From Przewalskia tangutica (Eukaryota; Streptophyta; Magnoliopsida; Solanales; Solanaceae), in the NCBI GenBank assembly GCA_029844215.1, contig CM056733.1, forward strand, positions 48,497,142 through 48,561,141: 64,000 nt of DNA. The letters are read 5' to 3'. The notes beneath the pieces are model-generated. The model did not search any database. It was not told the DNA's origin and worked only from the letters and a program-made list of their open reading frames with translations. Numbering within the stretch: the stretch's first letter is position 1; the number at the start of each line of letters is the position of its first letter. The position numbers were made by a program, and so were the translations under genes. Positions 12,821 to 23,298 of the stretch are shown piece after piece.

Positions 12821-13421
12821 GTACCACGGCTAGCACCCCCCAGGGGGGAGGGGGAGGCGCACGGCCACAAAGGCCACTCAAAGGGGGAGGGGTTTCTCGG
12901 CCAAGGGCCTTTACTAGGAGAGGGCTCTTGGGCGAGAGTCAAACAAGAGGAGAGGGGAAGGATTTCAAGACTTAGAACACATTTGGATGATGAAGTCTTC
13001 AACAAAGGGAGGGGTATTTATAGGGAAGCCAAGGGCCAACCAATGGACAAGATCAAGCCAAGTGCACCCTATCCCTACTCCACAAAACATGGCACAAAAC
13101 AAGGCACAAAACAAGGCACAAAACAAGGCACAAAACAAGGCCAAGAAAGCTAGCCAAAACGTCCCACTTTCGGCCAAGCAAACCGCCAACTTGAGGTGAC
13201 AAGTGTCGCCTCTCGTTGGTCCAAAATATTCCGCCTCGGAAAAATCCGCAAAAATTAGAAATGACATAGCCGTATTTTACCCTACGAAAGTCGTGGAAAC
13301 GTTTAGTTAAAAACGACTCTAATCGTGTTGTGAACAAATAATTTCGCCAAGCCACTTTTAAAAGTTTCAAATTTCTACGTACGTCCCTTACGTACATACT
13401 ATGGAAATACGGGTTATAACA
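12821..13421 (-). repeat. E2 3' LTR, terminal (U3) part
   Basis: Continues E2's left LTR after E1 and ends TATAACA at 13421. It contains a reversed TATA box (13015-13022), a 12-base tandem repeat (13081-13141) and the G-box-type palindrome in weakened form near 13193-13211. It corresponds to 18888-19512 of the right LTR. Confidence 0.88.
13081..13141 (-). repeat. 12-base tandem repeat upstream of the TATA box, E2 left LTR
   Basis: Unit CACAAAACAAGG: one variant copy (CATGG end) plus four. The right LTR has one variant plus five (about 19151-19224). It lies about 60-120 bases upstream of the TATA box in the element's direction, where enhancer-type repeats are often found. Related runs occur at 20700-20740, 33880-33925 and 48980-49020. 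Confidence 0.85.
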
Positions 13422-13456
13422 TTCTCCCCTCCTTAGAAACATTCGTCCCGAATGTT
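13422..13456 (-). promoter_or_regulatory. E2 polypurine tract and hairpin
   Basis: On the minus strand the purine run AAGGAGGGGAGAA abuts the LTR end at 13421. The stem-loop AACATTCG/TCC/CGAATGTT lies at 13438-13456 (perfect 8-base stem). Same arrangement as E1. Confidence 0.85.
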
Positions 13457-15169
13457 CCTTCTAAGTCTCAAAACAAGCGCGCCAAGATAGCCTTCATCGT
13501 TATACTTACGAAAACAATCACGCACGCGTAGCTCGTAAAACACCCTATGCAAAATACCTCCATCCAAGTCCACGAGGAACACCTCTAACATAACCACAAA
13601 CACCCTCTCCGGTCTAAAATATACTTCCTTCGCACCTTCTCCTTACAAAAGAAATGATCATATCTATGCTCGCCATACATGCTCGCTTCTCCCTTTTCTC
13701 ATCGTGATACCATTTTTCACTTTGCGCGAGTCTCACCCGAGACCCAACAAATGGTGCCGGTCGCTTGCAATCCCCGAGGCCGCCAGACACTCGAACTTTT
13801 ACCACATTTAAATCGCTTCGATTTCCAAAACTCGGTTATCATCTTCAACTTGGTCATCATTAGCCGAATACTCTGGATGGATCTCCGATTTCCTTCTCGA
13901 ACATAAAGATTTAACGATCGACGACCGCTTCCTAAGTCGGACGGCAAATGCTAACATATAGGCAACCCGCCTATTCTTCACATGAACTCAAAGGCCCAAA
14001 GTAACTCGCTAAGTTCCTCTGTATTCCAAAACTCGTCACACCCAACCCGGTGGTACTTTCAAGAAGACCGACCGTCAACTCGAACTCTAAGCGTCGCCGA
14101 TTATCCGCACGATTTCTCCGAGCCGCGTAACTTCTTCTAGACAAGCTTCTCACTATCCGCGATCTGTGGAACACGCTGAACCAATCGGTCAACCTTGCCA
14201 ACATCGAACCACTCGGCCGCAACTTACACATCCGCCCCACAAGGCTTTATAAGGCGACATCCGAACACCGAAATGGTAGCTTAAACACTCCTCCACAGAG
14301 ACAACAATCCCCACAACTACCCTCAAATCCAAACACCGCCCGAGGCGAATACGGTCTGAGACTCACCTGAGTTCTTAACCCTGCCTGGTAAAACTTTCAG
14401 AAACAAAACAGCCAGACTCTGGGCTCCACTGTCTGCCATAAGGTGAAGGTAGGCACCGTGCAACCTTACAACCTTCTCGAAATAACAACACCACTGAGCA
14501 CTGCCTTTGCTAGAAGACAAGGCGGTGACCTCTCGCCCGACTCATTGGTCGAATCATCCACGAATGCAGTTTGGTTAACTAAACTCGCCTAACACCTCGT
14601 GACCTACCACAAGGCGGGACCACCACAACCGACCCCACCACCAAACAGCCGCGGGTTGACCCGCAACATGGCCTCAACCCTACCCGCATCGCGCAAAACA
14701 CTAGCTCCCGATCCGAACAATTTCACAAATCACGTTTAAAACCTAGCGGTCTTCCTAGCTCGACTACCCTCTTTCAAATCACGCTACTCGGGGACTTATC
14801 CCACAAACATAGCTCACGTGCACTATGCACTCAGATAAGGATCAAACATAACACTACACCTATACTGAGATGGCCTTACCTCTAAGGTCTCTGCGTATAA
14901 AACTCTAAGGCTCCCACCTTCTCTATCCCCAAAATCTTACTCGGTTAACCCACCATGATTTCTAATCACAACTAACATCGCTATCGAACATAGCACTTAA
15001 GGTATACTCACCTTATCACACATACAGATCTCTGTAGAGGGTTAAGGATAATCTATATCTCTTGCTTCACTCCCTTAGTCGTTCTAATCAACCCCGCCTG
15101 CAGGCGATAGCTGGAAGATGACGAACTACCCACCGATCTGAAGGCTAAGTCCTCCTACAAGGACACTCT
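13457..15169 (-). other. E2 interior of unknown content after gag
   Basis: About 1.7 kb with no pol motif. The part near 13460-14040 is related to 28540-28980 of E4, in the same orientation relative to gag; E1, E3 and E7 lack it. Two short sense frames are kept in both elements: one beginning MLAFAVRLR, the other (13717-13947, TTG start) beginning with LPSDLG-type residues. I recognise no protein family. The rest (about 14040-15169) resembles the common noncoding module in places (accession-like landmark: ACCTTAGAGGTAAGGC, reversed, near 14876). Confidence 0.6.
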
Positions 15170-15799
15170 CTCGACACATGGCTCGACGGCCGCAGTACAA
15201 CAAGTACCAACTAAAAGACGACATTCCCGGGATGGCGTCACAAAATCACCGAGGAAAAGCGAATCCGCTGGCCGGAACCATACGTAGCCGTGAGCGAAAA
15301 CTCGAGTTCGACCAACTCCTGCGTACCGAACGTCCGAACCCCGCGAGGACCACTGCGATCGGTGGATCGCATATTCAATATCCGTGAGGTGACTCGCCTC
15401 GAAAGTTACCAAAGGACCTTGCCGCTCGCCCTCTTCTCGCCCGTTAACCCGTTGATCTCTACGCTTGGCTCGGCGCATAAGCCCGCATACGTGCCATGCT
15501 CAAGCTAATCAAGAATTACTCGCACAACCTTCTCGTTGATATTCTTCAAGACTCGCAGACATCGGTATACTCTATACTCTGTTCCCGGCCGCGAATCAAG
15601 GTCCAAGCATCGTGGACGCAGTAGGAACGGCCGCCGCCGTGCTAAAACTCTGCTGGGGCTAGTGACGTCGCAGAACTCCCCGAATGAAGCACTACCCTAG
15701 GTGATGATTGGGCCTGTGCCCACGCAACCCTCTGCACTCTACTCGCAGCTCCCTCGGCTGCCTTGCCCTCCTGGGCCCGGGTTGCCCTACGCGGAGGCA
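15170..15799 (-). pseudogene. gag: E2 gag remnant, internally deleted
   Basis: On the minus strand it starts with ATG at 15799-15797 (CAT on +), giving MPP-R type residues. Compared with E1 gag it is about half as long (630 versus ~1,150 bases). The N-terminus is followed directly by the region just before the zinc knuckles (RAKRRD, near 15470), and then a damaged zinc knuckle (RECRLLVGTCCT, about 15165-15230). The capsid core is missing. E4 carries a similar deletion, so it predates both insertions. It probably encodes no working particle protein. Confidence 0.7.
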
Positions 15800-15909
15800 T
15801 AACGATAAGTGGAAATTATTTCGCCGAGGGTCCAACTTACAACACACTCTAAGGTGCGATCTCGAGTGAGAAGAATAGAAACCAATCCTAAATACCCTAT
15901 AGCCTCCAC

Positions 15910-15943
15910 GATTATTGGTGTGGTGCACAACACACCGATAATC
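15910..15943 (-). promoter_or_regulatory. E2 leader hairpin with GTGCAC palindromic loop
   Basis: Two 13-base arms (15910-15922 and 15931-15943) pair with a single mismatch around an 8-base loop containing GTGCAC. It lies between the primer site and the gag ATG. The position and a self-complementary loop recall retroviral RNA dimerisation hairpins; function here is inferred. Confidence 0.75.
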
Positions 15944-15989
15944 AAGACTCCTGATCTGATACGGTGCGTAGACACTTTCCGAGGATTAA

Positions 15990-16002
15990 GCGCTCGATAC
16001 CA
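15990..16002 (-). promoter_or_regulatory. E2 primer binding site
   Basis: Read on the minus strand this is TGGTATCGAGCGC, four bases from the LTR edge at 16007. It matches the initiator tRNA-Met primer site TGGTATCAGAGC except for one missing A in the CAG. Confidence 0.85.
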
Positions 16003-16006
16003 CTTT

Positions 16007-19000
16007 TGTCACGACCGAACCTGCGTGGGATCGTGCCTACCCCGCACCCAAGTAGACATACATCGAGTAATCAGAACATAAAGACAATACATGAAACCTG
16101 TAATAAGACGGTGAAATAAGAAGACAAAGCAACCAAAAGCGGTTACCTTCAGTATATATATAAATAACAACTCTTTCAACATGAGCAGTTTAATCCTTTT
16201 ACAAACCACGCCCACAACAAGATTACATGCACTCTAAGAATGATACGACAACAATGGCGGGCCAGGGCCCCGCCAAACCCCTGAATGTAAACACTTACGA
16301 CGACAGGGGACTATACCACTGATAAGCCTCCGGAGAAACGGATCTTCCCAAACGCTGAAACTGTGACCCTGAGAGCTAGGATCAACGACTGGTGTACCTC
16401 AACCTGCGGCATGAACGCAGCCCAAGGAGGTCGACAACAGTGCAGAGTATGTGAAACTAAAAATATCGTAAATGAAATCATAATAGTCTATAAAGCAGAG
16501 ACATGTATGATAACCAAACTACCGTTCACAATAAATACGCCGTCAGGTCAAGTCAGGGACTCACGCCCTCAAAGTCATCACTCGAATATAACTATGGGTC
16601 TCAAGCCCATAACATCAATCATGCCCGTGGAATACCTTCCTCACTGCCGGCAGTCTATGATAGAAAAGCACCAAGGAATACACATGAACACCAGGTCCCA
16701 CCTGTGTCCAAATAAAACGATCTGCAGGTGAAGTAAGGCATAGCCGACTACTCACACCTACAGTACTAACAAGGTCATAAATCAGTATCATGATATCTGT
16801 CTGCAGCCACATGATCAAAGCCGGTCACTCGCGCAGATCAAATGTGCGCGTCAGCCCTGAACTTTCCGCACTCGCATAGGCCAACCTCAGAGGCCCACAT
16901 GAGGTATAACCCCGCATCGAGGGTAGCTACTCCCCGGCATCGTCCTGGACTCGCAGTCCGCATGGCCACATAGACCGCATGACCATAAAGGCCGCACACT
17001 AACCTGGAACTCCCGTAGTTCCGCATGGATCCCCTGGACCCGCATGAGGTATTCTCGAATCATGGTCCTGCATCACCGAGTCTACCCCGCGTCGGAGGGA
17101 AGCAACCTCCGGAAATAAGTCAAGGTGAGTGGTACAATACCAACATAACGCGGTGATAGTCAAACAACTTTAAGCACGATCGAGGAAAACCACTTTACAC
17201 TAAGATCACTTGATACTAACACACATAACATACTAACATGTTTACTTATCAATCAACAATATAGTATTTACAAGGGTATCACAAACCTACACTATAAATT
17301 TATACACACAAGGTACTTTCTACTATATGTCAACAAGTTCGGTTTTTATCCCCAAAGTACTTCATACATTAAATCTTTAAAAGATCGTTACTTTCACAAA
17401 AGTCACACAATACGTAGTTATGTGAAAATAGAGTGATTATCCTTTTAAGTAAAACAAAACACTTACCTTTGTAAAATCAAGTAACGACATTATTTTCCAA
17501 ACGTCCAAGTTTGCCTAATTTCAAATGTTCACGTTTCTTATTTTAGAAAGGTTTAAGAGTTCATAGTCTTATTCATTTAAGAATATAATTCTCTTTTAAA
17601 CTATCCGAGAAACATAAGTCTTATATGAGTAGGATATTCTTGTTTATAACAATCTTATTACAAACCATGATCTAGAAATATCATTTTGTCTCATCTTAGC
17701 TTCTATGCAGATGGAAGTTTCTACCGTTTTAATAATACTTAATCACAAAACATTTCCTTTTATTAACGCTGCGGTGGTTTGTCGATACACATTCGATTTC
17801 CAAATCAAGAAACCATTCTTAAGCCGTTATACCTAACTTCCCATAAAGCTAGTATAACTCTTAAGTTTTCAAAACCAAGTATTACTTCTTCTTTCAAAAT
17901 GATTCAAAATCTTTTGAAATACTTCAAGTTCTTTATTAACACATAACAAGCCGATTATAGTTCAAACCGATTACCTTTTAAAACCACAAGTATCTTCTTA
18001 CCAACATAAAGTTTATAACCAAATTCCCATAAAGCGTTATAACACTTTATGTTTTAAACCAATCAAATACATTTAGCACGTATGCGTCTAGTACTACATA
18101 GTTCACACATATCATGCTAGAAGAGATAGGAAGAGGTTCACATACCTCGCGGCAGTATCGACTAATAGCAAAAGCGCTCGAAATCGTCAGCGCCGGCTAC
18201 TCCTTGCGAAGATCGCGCCATACGTAGTACTTCAACCTATAAGGCCACAGCGCTTATTAACATTTAGATCCGCCGTAGAACATTCTACGAGAAAATTCGG
18301 CACCTCCCCCCACAGCGTAAATCTCCTCCTTTATCGAGCGGCTATCAAGCCAACGAGGGTTAACACGTCTAACGATCGTGTACAATTCTACTATATAGTA
18401 ATGCTACACAAGTCTCTTTATGTCTGATCTATGTAATTCTGATTCGATTCTCTTCTTTAAATTGGGCTTAAGTCAAAAGACATTTGCGACAACTATGTTC
18501 AATTCTATATATAGTATACTTTAACTATATATTCCAACAACATGTAATTGCCAATTACAATAGAAGGTCAAGATATTTACCTCGATAAGCCCAAAATTAT
18601 CCAAGTTATAATGTCGATCTGAGCAAGGTTTAGCTCTACTCAGTGCGCTCGATCCGCTCCAAACAACCCTTAGAAGTTCTAACCAACTTCTTAAATACTT
18701 CAACCAATGAAGATTTCCTTAGGGTTTCGGTTTGAGACTAAAAGGACAAAGAGTAGTATTTAGGGCTCTACGTATAGAGGTAATTTTGGAATACAACAAG
18801 GTAAAGGCTAAGGTATTTTGGGCATTATAACAATACTTGGAGAAGTATTTCTACCAAGAGGGGTATTATCACGAAGCAACTAGGCTGGGGGTACCCCGGC
18901 TAGCACCCAGAGGGGAGGGGGAGGCTCACGGCCACAAAGGCCACTCAAAGGGGGAGGGGTTTCTCGGCCAAGGGCCTTTACTAGGGAGGGGGGGGCTCTT

Positions 19001-19512
19001 GGACGAGAGTCAAACAAGAGGAGAGGGGAAGGATTTCAAGACTTAGAACACATTTGGATGATGAAGTCTTCAACAAAGGGAGGGGTATTTATAGGGAAGC
19101 CAAGGGCCAACCAATGGACAAGATCAAGCCAAGTGCACCCTATCCCTACTCCACAAAACATGGCACAAAACAAGGCACAAAACAAGGCACAAAACAAGGC
19201 ACAAAACAAGGCACAAAACAAGGCCAAGAAAGCTAGCCAAAACGTCCCACTTTCGGCCAAGCAAACCGCCAACTTGAGGGTGACAAGTGTCGCCCTCTCG
19301 TTGGTCCAAAATATTCCGTCTCTCGGAAAAATCCGCAAAAATTAGAAATGACATAGCCGTATTTTACCCTACGAAAGCTGTGGAAACGTTTCGTCGAAAA
19401 ACGACTCTAATCGTGTGTTGTGAACAAATAATTTCGGCCAAGCCACTTTTAAAAGTTTCAAATTTCTACGTACGTCCCTTACGTACATACTCTGGAAATA
19501 TGGGGTATAACA
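16007..19512 (-). repeat. E2 5' LTR
   Basis: 3,506 bases, from TGTCACGACC at 16007 to TATAACA at 19512 on the plus strand. Contents in the element's direction: G-box-like palindrome (19278-19295), 12-base repeats (19151-19224), TATA box (19086-19093), modules, conserved core near 17651-17706, and the CGCAT-type variable repeats (about 16840-17100). The uninterrupted sequence at 18885-18910 shows the empty form of the E1 target. Confidence 0.9.
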
Positions 19513-19725
19513 CCGCATTTCGGGGAGTGTCGTGGTGCCAAGGGAGCTTGTTATTTTTGCGGCCAGCGGGGCCATTTTGCGAGGAACTGTCCGACCAAGG
19601 GTAGCACGGATGTTACGACTCAGCCTTCAGGATCAGTTGCGGGTTCTTCACCTTCCATAGCTAGGCAGGATGTACACACACCGGCAGGCCACGGTAGAGG
19701 TCGCGGTGGAAGTTCCCAGTTTTAG
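19513..19725 (+). CDS. gag: E3 gag C-terminus with intact zinc knuckle (5' truncated by E2)
   Basis: An open frame of 70 codons ending TAG at 19723-19725. It begins with PHFGEC, the end of the first zinc knuckle, followed by the second knuckle CYFCGQRGHFARNC (CX2CX4HX4C, all ligands present) and a Gly/Arg-rich tail ending SSQF. The knuckle binds element RNA in the particle. This is the cleanest gag end in the window and shows that gag stops here rather than reading on into protease, supporting the gag-only architecture. The upstream part is separated by the E2 insertion, so the copy is broken despite its clean frame. Confidence 0.85.
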   Translation, partial: PHFGECRGAKGACYFCGQRGHFARNCPTKGSTDVTTQPSGSVAGSSPSIARQDVHTPAGHGRGRGGSSQF

Positions 19726-20424
19726 CGGTCCTTTGAGCGCTTTATTTTCAGGTATATCCTTAACCCTCTAGAGTTTTGTATGTATTGATGTTGTGATGAT
19801 GTGTTTAGTGTTATGTTCGGATAGCTTTGTGCAAATGTGATGTAGAACCTGGTTAGTGAGAAGGGTAAGCTTGAGGGTGAGAAAATGATGAACCTTAGAT
19901 TATTACAGTTGAGACCTTAGATGTAAGGCCGTCTTGAGTACCAGAGTTTGCAAGTGATCCTTGTCGGAGTGCATTTTTATGCCTAGAACGTTTTGTGTGA
20001 TAAGTCCCTGGGTAGTGTGCAATGGAAGTGGTAGCTTTCATAGCCTGTAGAGGTAAGATCGTTCCGGATCGGGGAACAAGAGCGTGATGCGTTAAGTGGG
20101 TTGGGTTGGGGCCATGTTGAGGGCCAACCCGCGGCTGTTTCGGTGGGGTCAGTCGACTCTGGGTGGTCGCCCGGTGGTAGAGTCACGAGGTGCTAGGCCC
20201 AAGATTAGATGACCATCGTATGAGTTGGTGGATGTGTTCGACCGGAATCGTTCGTAAAGGCCGGGAATGGCCTTAGGGGATATTACGGCAAAGTCACAAA
20301 GGTGGTATATCGAGTTGGGAGGTGGTGACTCCAAGGTTTTGGAAACTTGTTTAAGTTAAGAAGAACTTTATCGTTATCCGTCTTGAGAAGGAACATTCGG
20401 GATGAATGTTTCTAAGGAGGAGAA
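19726..20424 (+). other. E3 noncoding interior, hairpin and polypurine tract
   Basis: The common post-gag module of the gag-only class, parallel to 8560-9352 of E1. No coding motif is seen. At 20392-20410 is the hairpin with one changed base (AACATTCG, loop GGA, TGAATGTT), then the purine run ending at the LTR edge. The first LTR bases read TTTATACC instead of TGTTATACC. Confidence 0.75.
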
Positions 20425-23298
20425 TTTTATACCACAGTATTTCAGTATATACGTGGGGCGTCGTCGACAATTTGAGACTTAAGTTTGGCTAGTTTCGAAA
20501 TTTTGTGCACAACACCGTATAGAATCATTTTTCGACAAAGCGTTTCCACGACTACGTAGGGAAAATTCCGGCTATGTCGTTTGGTATTTTTGTGGATTTT
20601 TAGGCGGTGGAACATTTTTGGACCAACGGGAGGGTGACACTTGTCACCCTCGTTGGACGATAAGAGGTTGGTTGGCCTTGGCGATTGGTCCCTATTTTGG
20701 CCTTGTTTGTGGCTTGTTTTGTGGCTTGTTTTGTGCCATGTTTGGTGGAGTAGGGTTAGGGTGCACTTGGCTTGATCAAGGCCTTACACTTGCCTTGCAC
20801 ATGGCTTGATCTTGGCCATTGGTTGGCTTTTGGTTTTCTATAAATACCCCCAGCTTGAAGACTTCATTCGTCCAAATATGTTCCAAGTCTTGCTATCCTT
20901 CCCCTCTCCTCTTGTTTGACTCTCGTCCAAGATCCCCTCCCTAGTAAAGGCCATGGCGAAAACCCCTCCCTTTGAGTGGCCTTTGTGGTAAAGCCTCCAC
21001 TCCCACTTTGAGGTGCTAGCCGTGGTACCCCCCAGCCTAGTTGTTTTCGTATAATACACACTCTTGGTAGAAATACTTCTCCAAGTATTGTTATAATGCC
21101 CAAAATACCTTAGCCTTTACCTTGTTGTATTCCAAAGTTACCTCATACGTAGAGCCAGGAAATACTACCTTTTATCCTTTTAGTCTCAAGCGAAACCCTA
21201 AGGAAATCTTCATTGTTGGTTGAAGTATTTTAGTAGAAGTTGGTTAGAACTTCTAAGGGTTGTTTGGAGGCGGATTGGAGCGCCAGAGTAGGAGCTAAAC
21301 CTTGCTCGGGATCGACATTATAACTTGGATAATTTTGGGCTTATCGAGGTAAATATCTTGACCTTATTGTAATTGGAAATTACATGTTGTAGGAATATAT
21401 AGTTAAAGTATACTATATATAGAATTGAACATAGTTGTGCGTGATGTCTTTTGACTTAAGCTGAATTTAAAGAAGAAGCGACTGTAATTACATGGGTGTA
21501 TTACGATGGACTTGTGTAGCATTCTTGTATAGTAAAATTGTACCGCGTCAGGTTAGGCGTGTTAACCCCCACACGGTTGGCTTGATGGCGGCCTCGATAA
21601 AGGAGAGATTTCTGCATTGCGGGAAAATCTTCTTGAATTTTACGTAGAATATGGAGCGATGAGATCTAGATGTTAATAAAGCGCCTTGGCCTTATAGGTT
21701 GAAGTACTACGTGTGGTCAATCTACGTGGCTTAGGAGTAAAGCGGTTTGAAGTACTTGGAGTGTTTTGCTATTAGTCGATACTCGTCGCGAGGTATGTGA
21801 ACCTCTTTCTATCTGTTCTAGCATGATATGTGTATAACTATGTAGTACGGTAGACGTACATGTGTTTAATGTATTTATTTGGTTTGAAACATAAAGTGTT
21901 ATAACGGCTTTATGGGAAGTTGGTTATAACAGCTTTATGTAGGTAAGAAAATGCTTTGTGGTTTCAAAGGGTAACTGATTTGACTTATAACAGATTTGAT
22001 GTGTAGTAATACTTGGCTTTGAAAACATAAGAGTTGTACTAGCTTTATGGGAAGTTAGGTATAACGTCTTAAGAGTGATAAAAAGAATGGTTTACTGATT
22101 TTTTTGAAGTTAAGAGACTTGATCTTGAAAGATAAGAGACTTAACTTGTTTTCCTTGGTAATTAACATTTTGTTAAAAGTGTTGTGAAACCTCATTCGCG
22201 AGTAATGAGTACTTGGTTTTAAAGAAGAATAATGTTGTACTGATTTCGGAAATGAGAATAAGTATCGAACAAACCACGTAGCTAATAAAGGAAAGTGTAT
22301 TGACAAATAACAAATTGTTATTAAAACCAGTAGAAACCTCCATCTGCATAGAAGCTAAGATGAGACAAAATGATATTACATTTCCTAGATCATGGCTGCT
22401 TAATAAGATTGATTATAAACAAGAATAACCTACTCACAGATAAGGCATATGTTTCTCAAATCGTTTAAAGGAGAATTATGTTTTAAAGGATTAAAACTAT
22501 GAACTACGAAACCTTTTCTAAAATGAGAAACTTGAGCATTGAAATTAGGCAAACTTGAACGTTTGGTAAATAAGGTTATTACTTGATTTTACAAAGGAAA
22601 GCATTTTTGTTTACTTAACAATGTCCGTCACTCTTTTTAGATATACTACGGTATCGGGTGACCTTTGTAAAGAAATAGATCTTTAAAAGGAATTTAACGT
22701 ACGTAGTACTTTAGGGTTAAAACCCGGACTTTGGCATAAAATGAAAGTACTTTGAGTTGTGTATGACTTGCCTATGCTTGTTGTGGTGAAACCCGCCTAT
22801 GCTTGTGATGATAGCCTTTGTTGTGCAAGTGTTGTATTTACGTATTCTGCGCGTCTCGATGGAGTAGGTTGACTTATTGAGAACTTACTTGGAGCGTCTT
22901 TGGCGTGTGGAGAATTCCACGGGTATGTTTCCACTTTGATTGTTGTCTTGTTGATTGATGTTACATGGGCGTGTCTGCCGTCTGAATTCGGGGCATGTGG
23001 CCATGCGGCGGGGTTGATTACGATATATTGTTATTGTGGTCACGTGGACATGTCTACACCGTCTGAAGTCCGGGCGTGTGTCCGTGCGGCGGGGTTGATC
23101 ACCATATATTGTTGTGAATGTTACATGGACATGTCTACCGATCACGAGTCGGGGCATGTGGCGTGCGGCATTGTCATTATTGTTGCATCATGGACATGTT
23201 TGCCGTCACGAATTAGGGGGCATGCGGCCATAATGAACATGATTGGTGTTGTGGGCGTGAGACCCATAGTTATATTTGAGTGATGACTTTGAGGCGTG
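20425..23298 (+). repeat. E3 3' LTR, first part
   Basis: U3 with palindrome GGGTGACACTTGTCACCC (20632-20649), 12-base-type repeats near 20700-20740, TATAAATA at 20839-20846, the modules near 21888-21945, the conserved core near 22330-22390, and the variable slot filled with about four ~75-base repeats (22950-23240). E4 is inserted directly after, duplicating GCGTG (23294-23298). Confidence 0.85.
22950..23240 (+). repeat. ~75-base imperfect tandem repeat in E3 LTR
   Basis: About four copies sharing CATGGACATGTCT-like and GCATGTGGCC-like segments, starting near 22964, 23041, 23116 and 23185. They occupy the slot where E1 has its 33-base array and E4 its TATGCGG-rich block, but the units look unrelated. 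Confidence 0.75.

Larger units (their letters stand above)
864..19512 (-). mobile_element. E2: gag-only LTR retrotransposon, interrupted by E1
   Basis: A minus-strand Ty3/gypsy-type element. The 5' LTR is 16007-19512, the interior 13422-16006, and the 3' LTR is split into 12821-13421 and 864-3616 by the E1 insertion, with a further piece left of the window beyond E0. The interior (2,585 bases) has a primer site, a leader hairpin, a shortened gag and a polypurine tract, but no reverse transcriptase or integrase motif. That fits a non-autonomous TR-GAG element. It sits inside the gag gene of E3: the zinc-knuckle frame of E3 resumes exactly at 19513. Confidence 0.85.

Noticed and set aside
12965..13267. 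Frame with a repeated CALF peptide (also 19036-19338)
   Set aside because: Produced by the 12-base repeat upstream of the TATA box; several frames are open through the same repeat.
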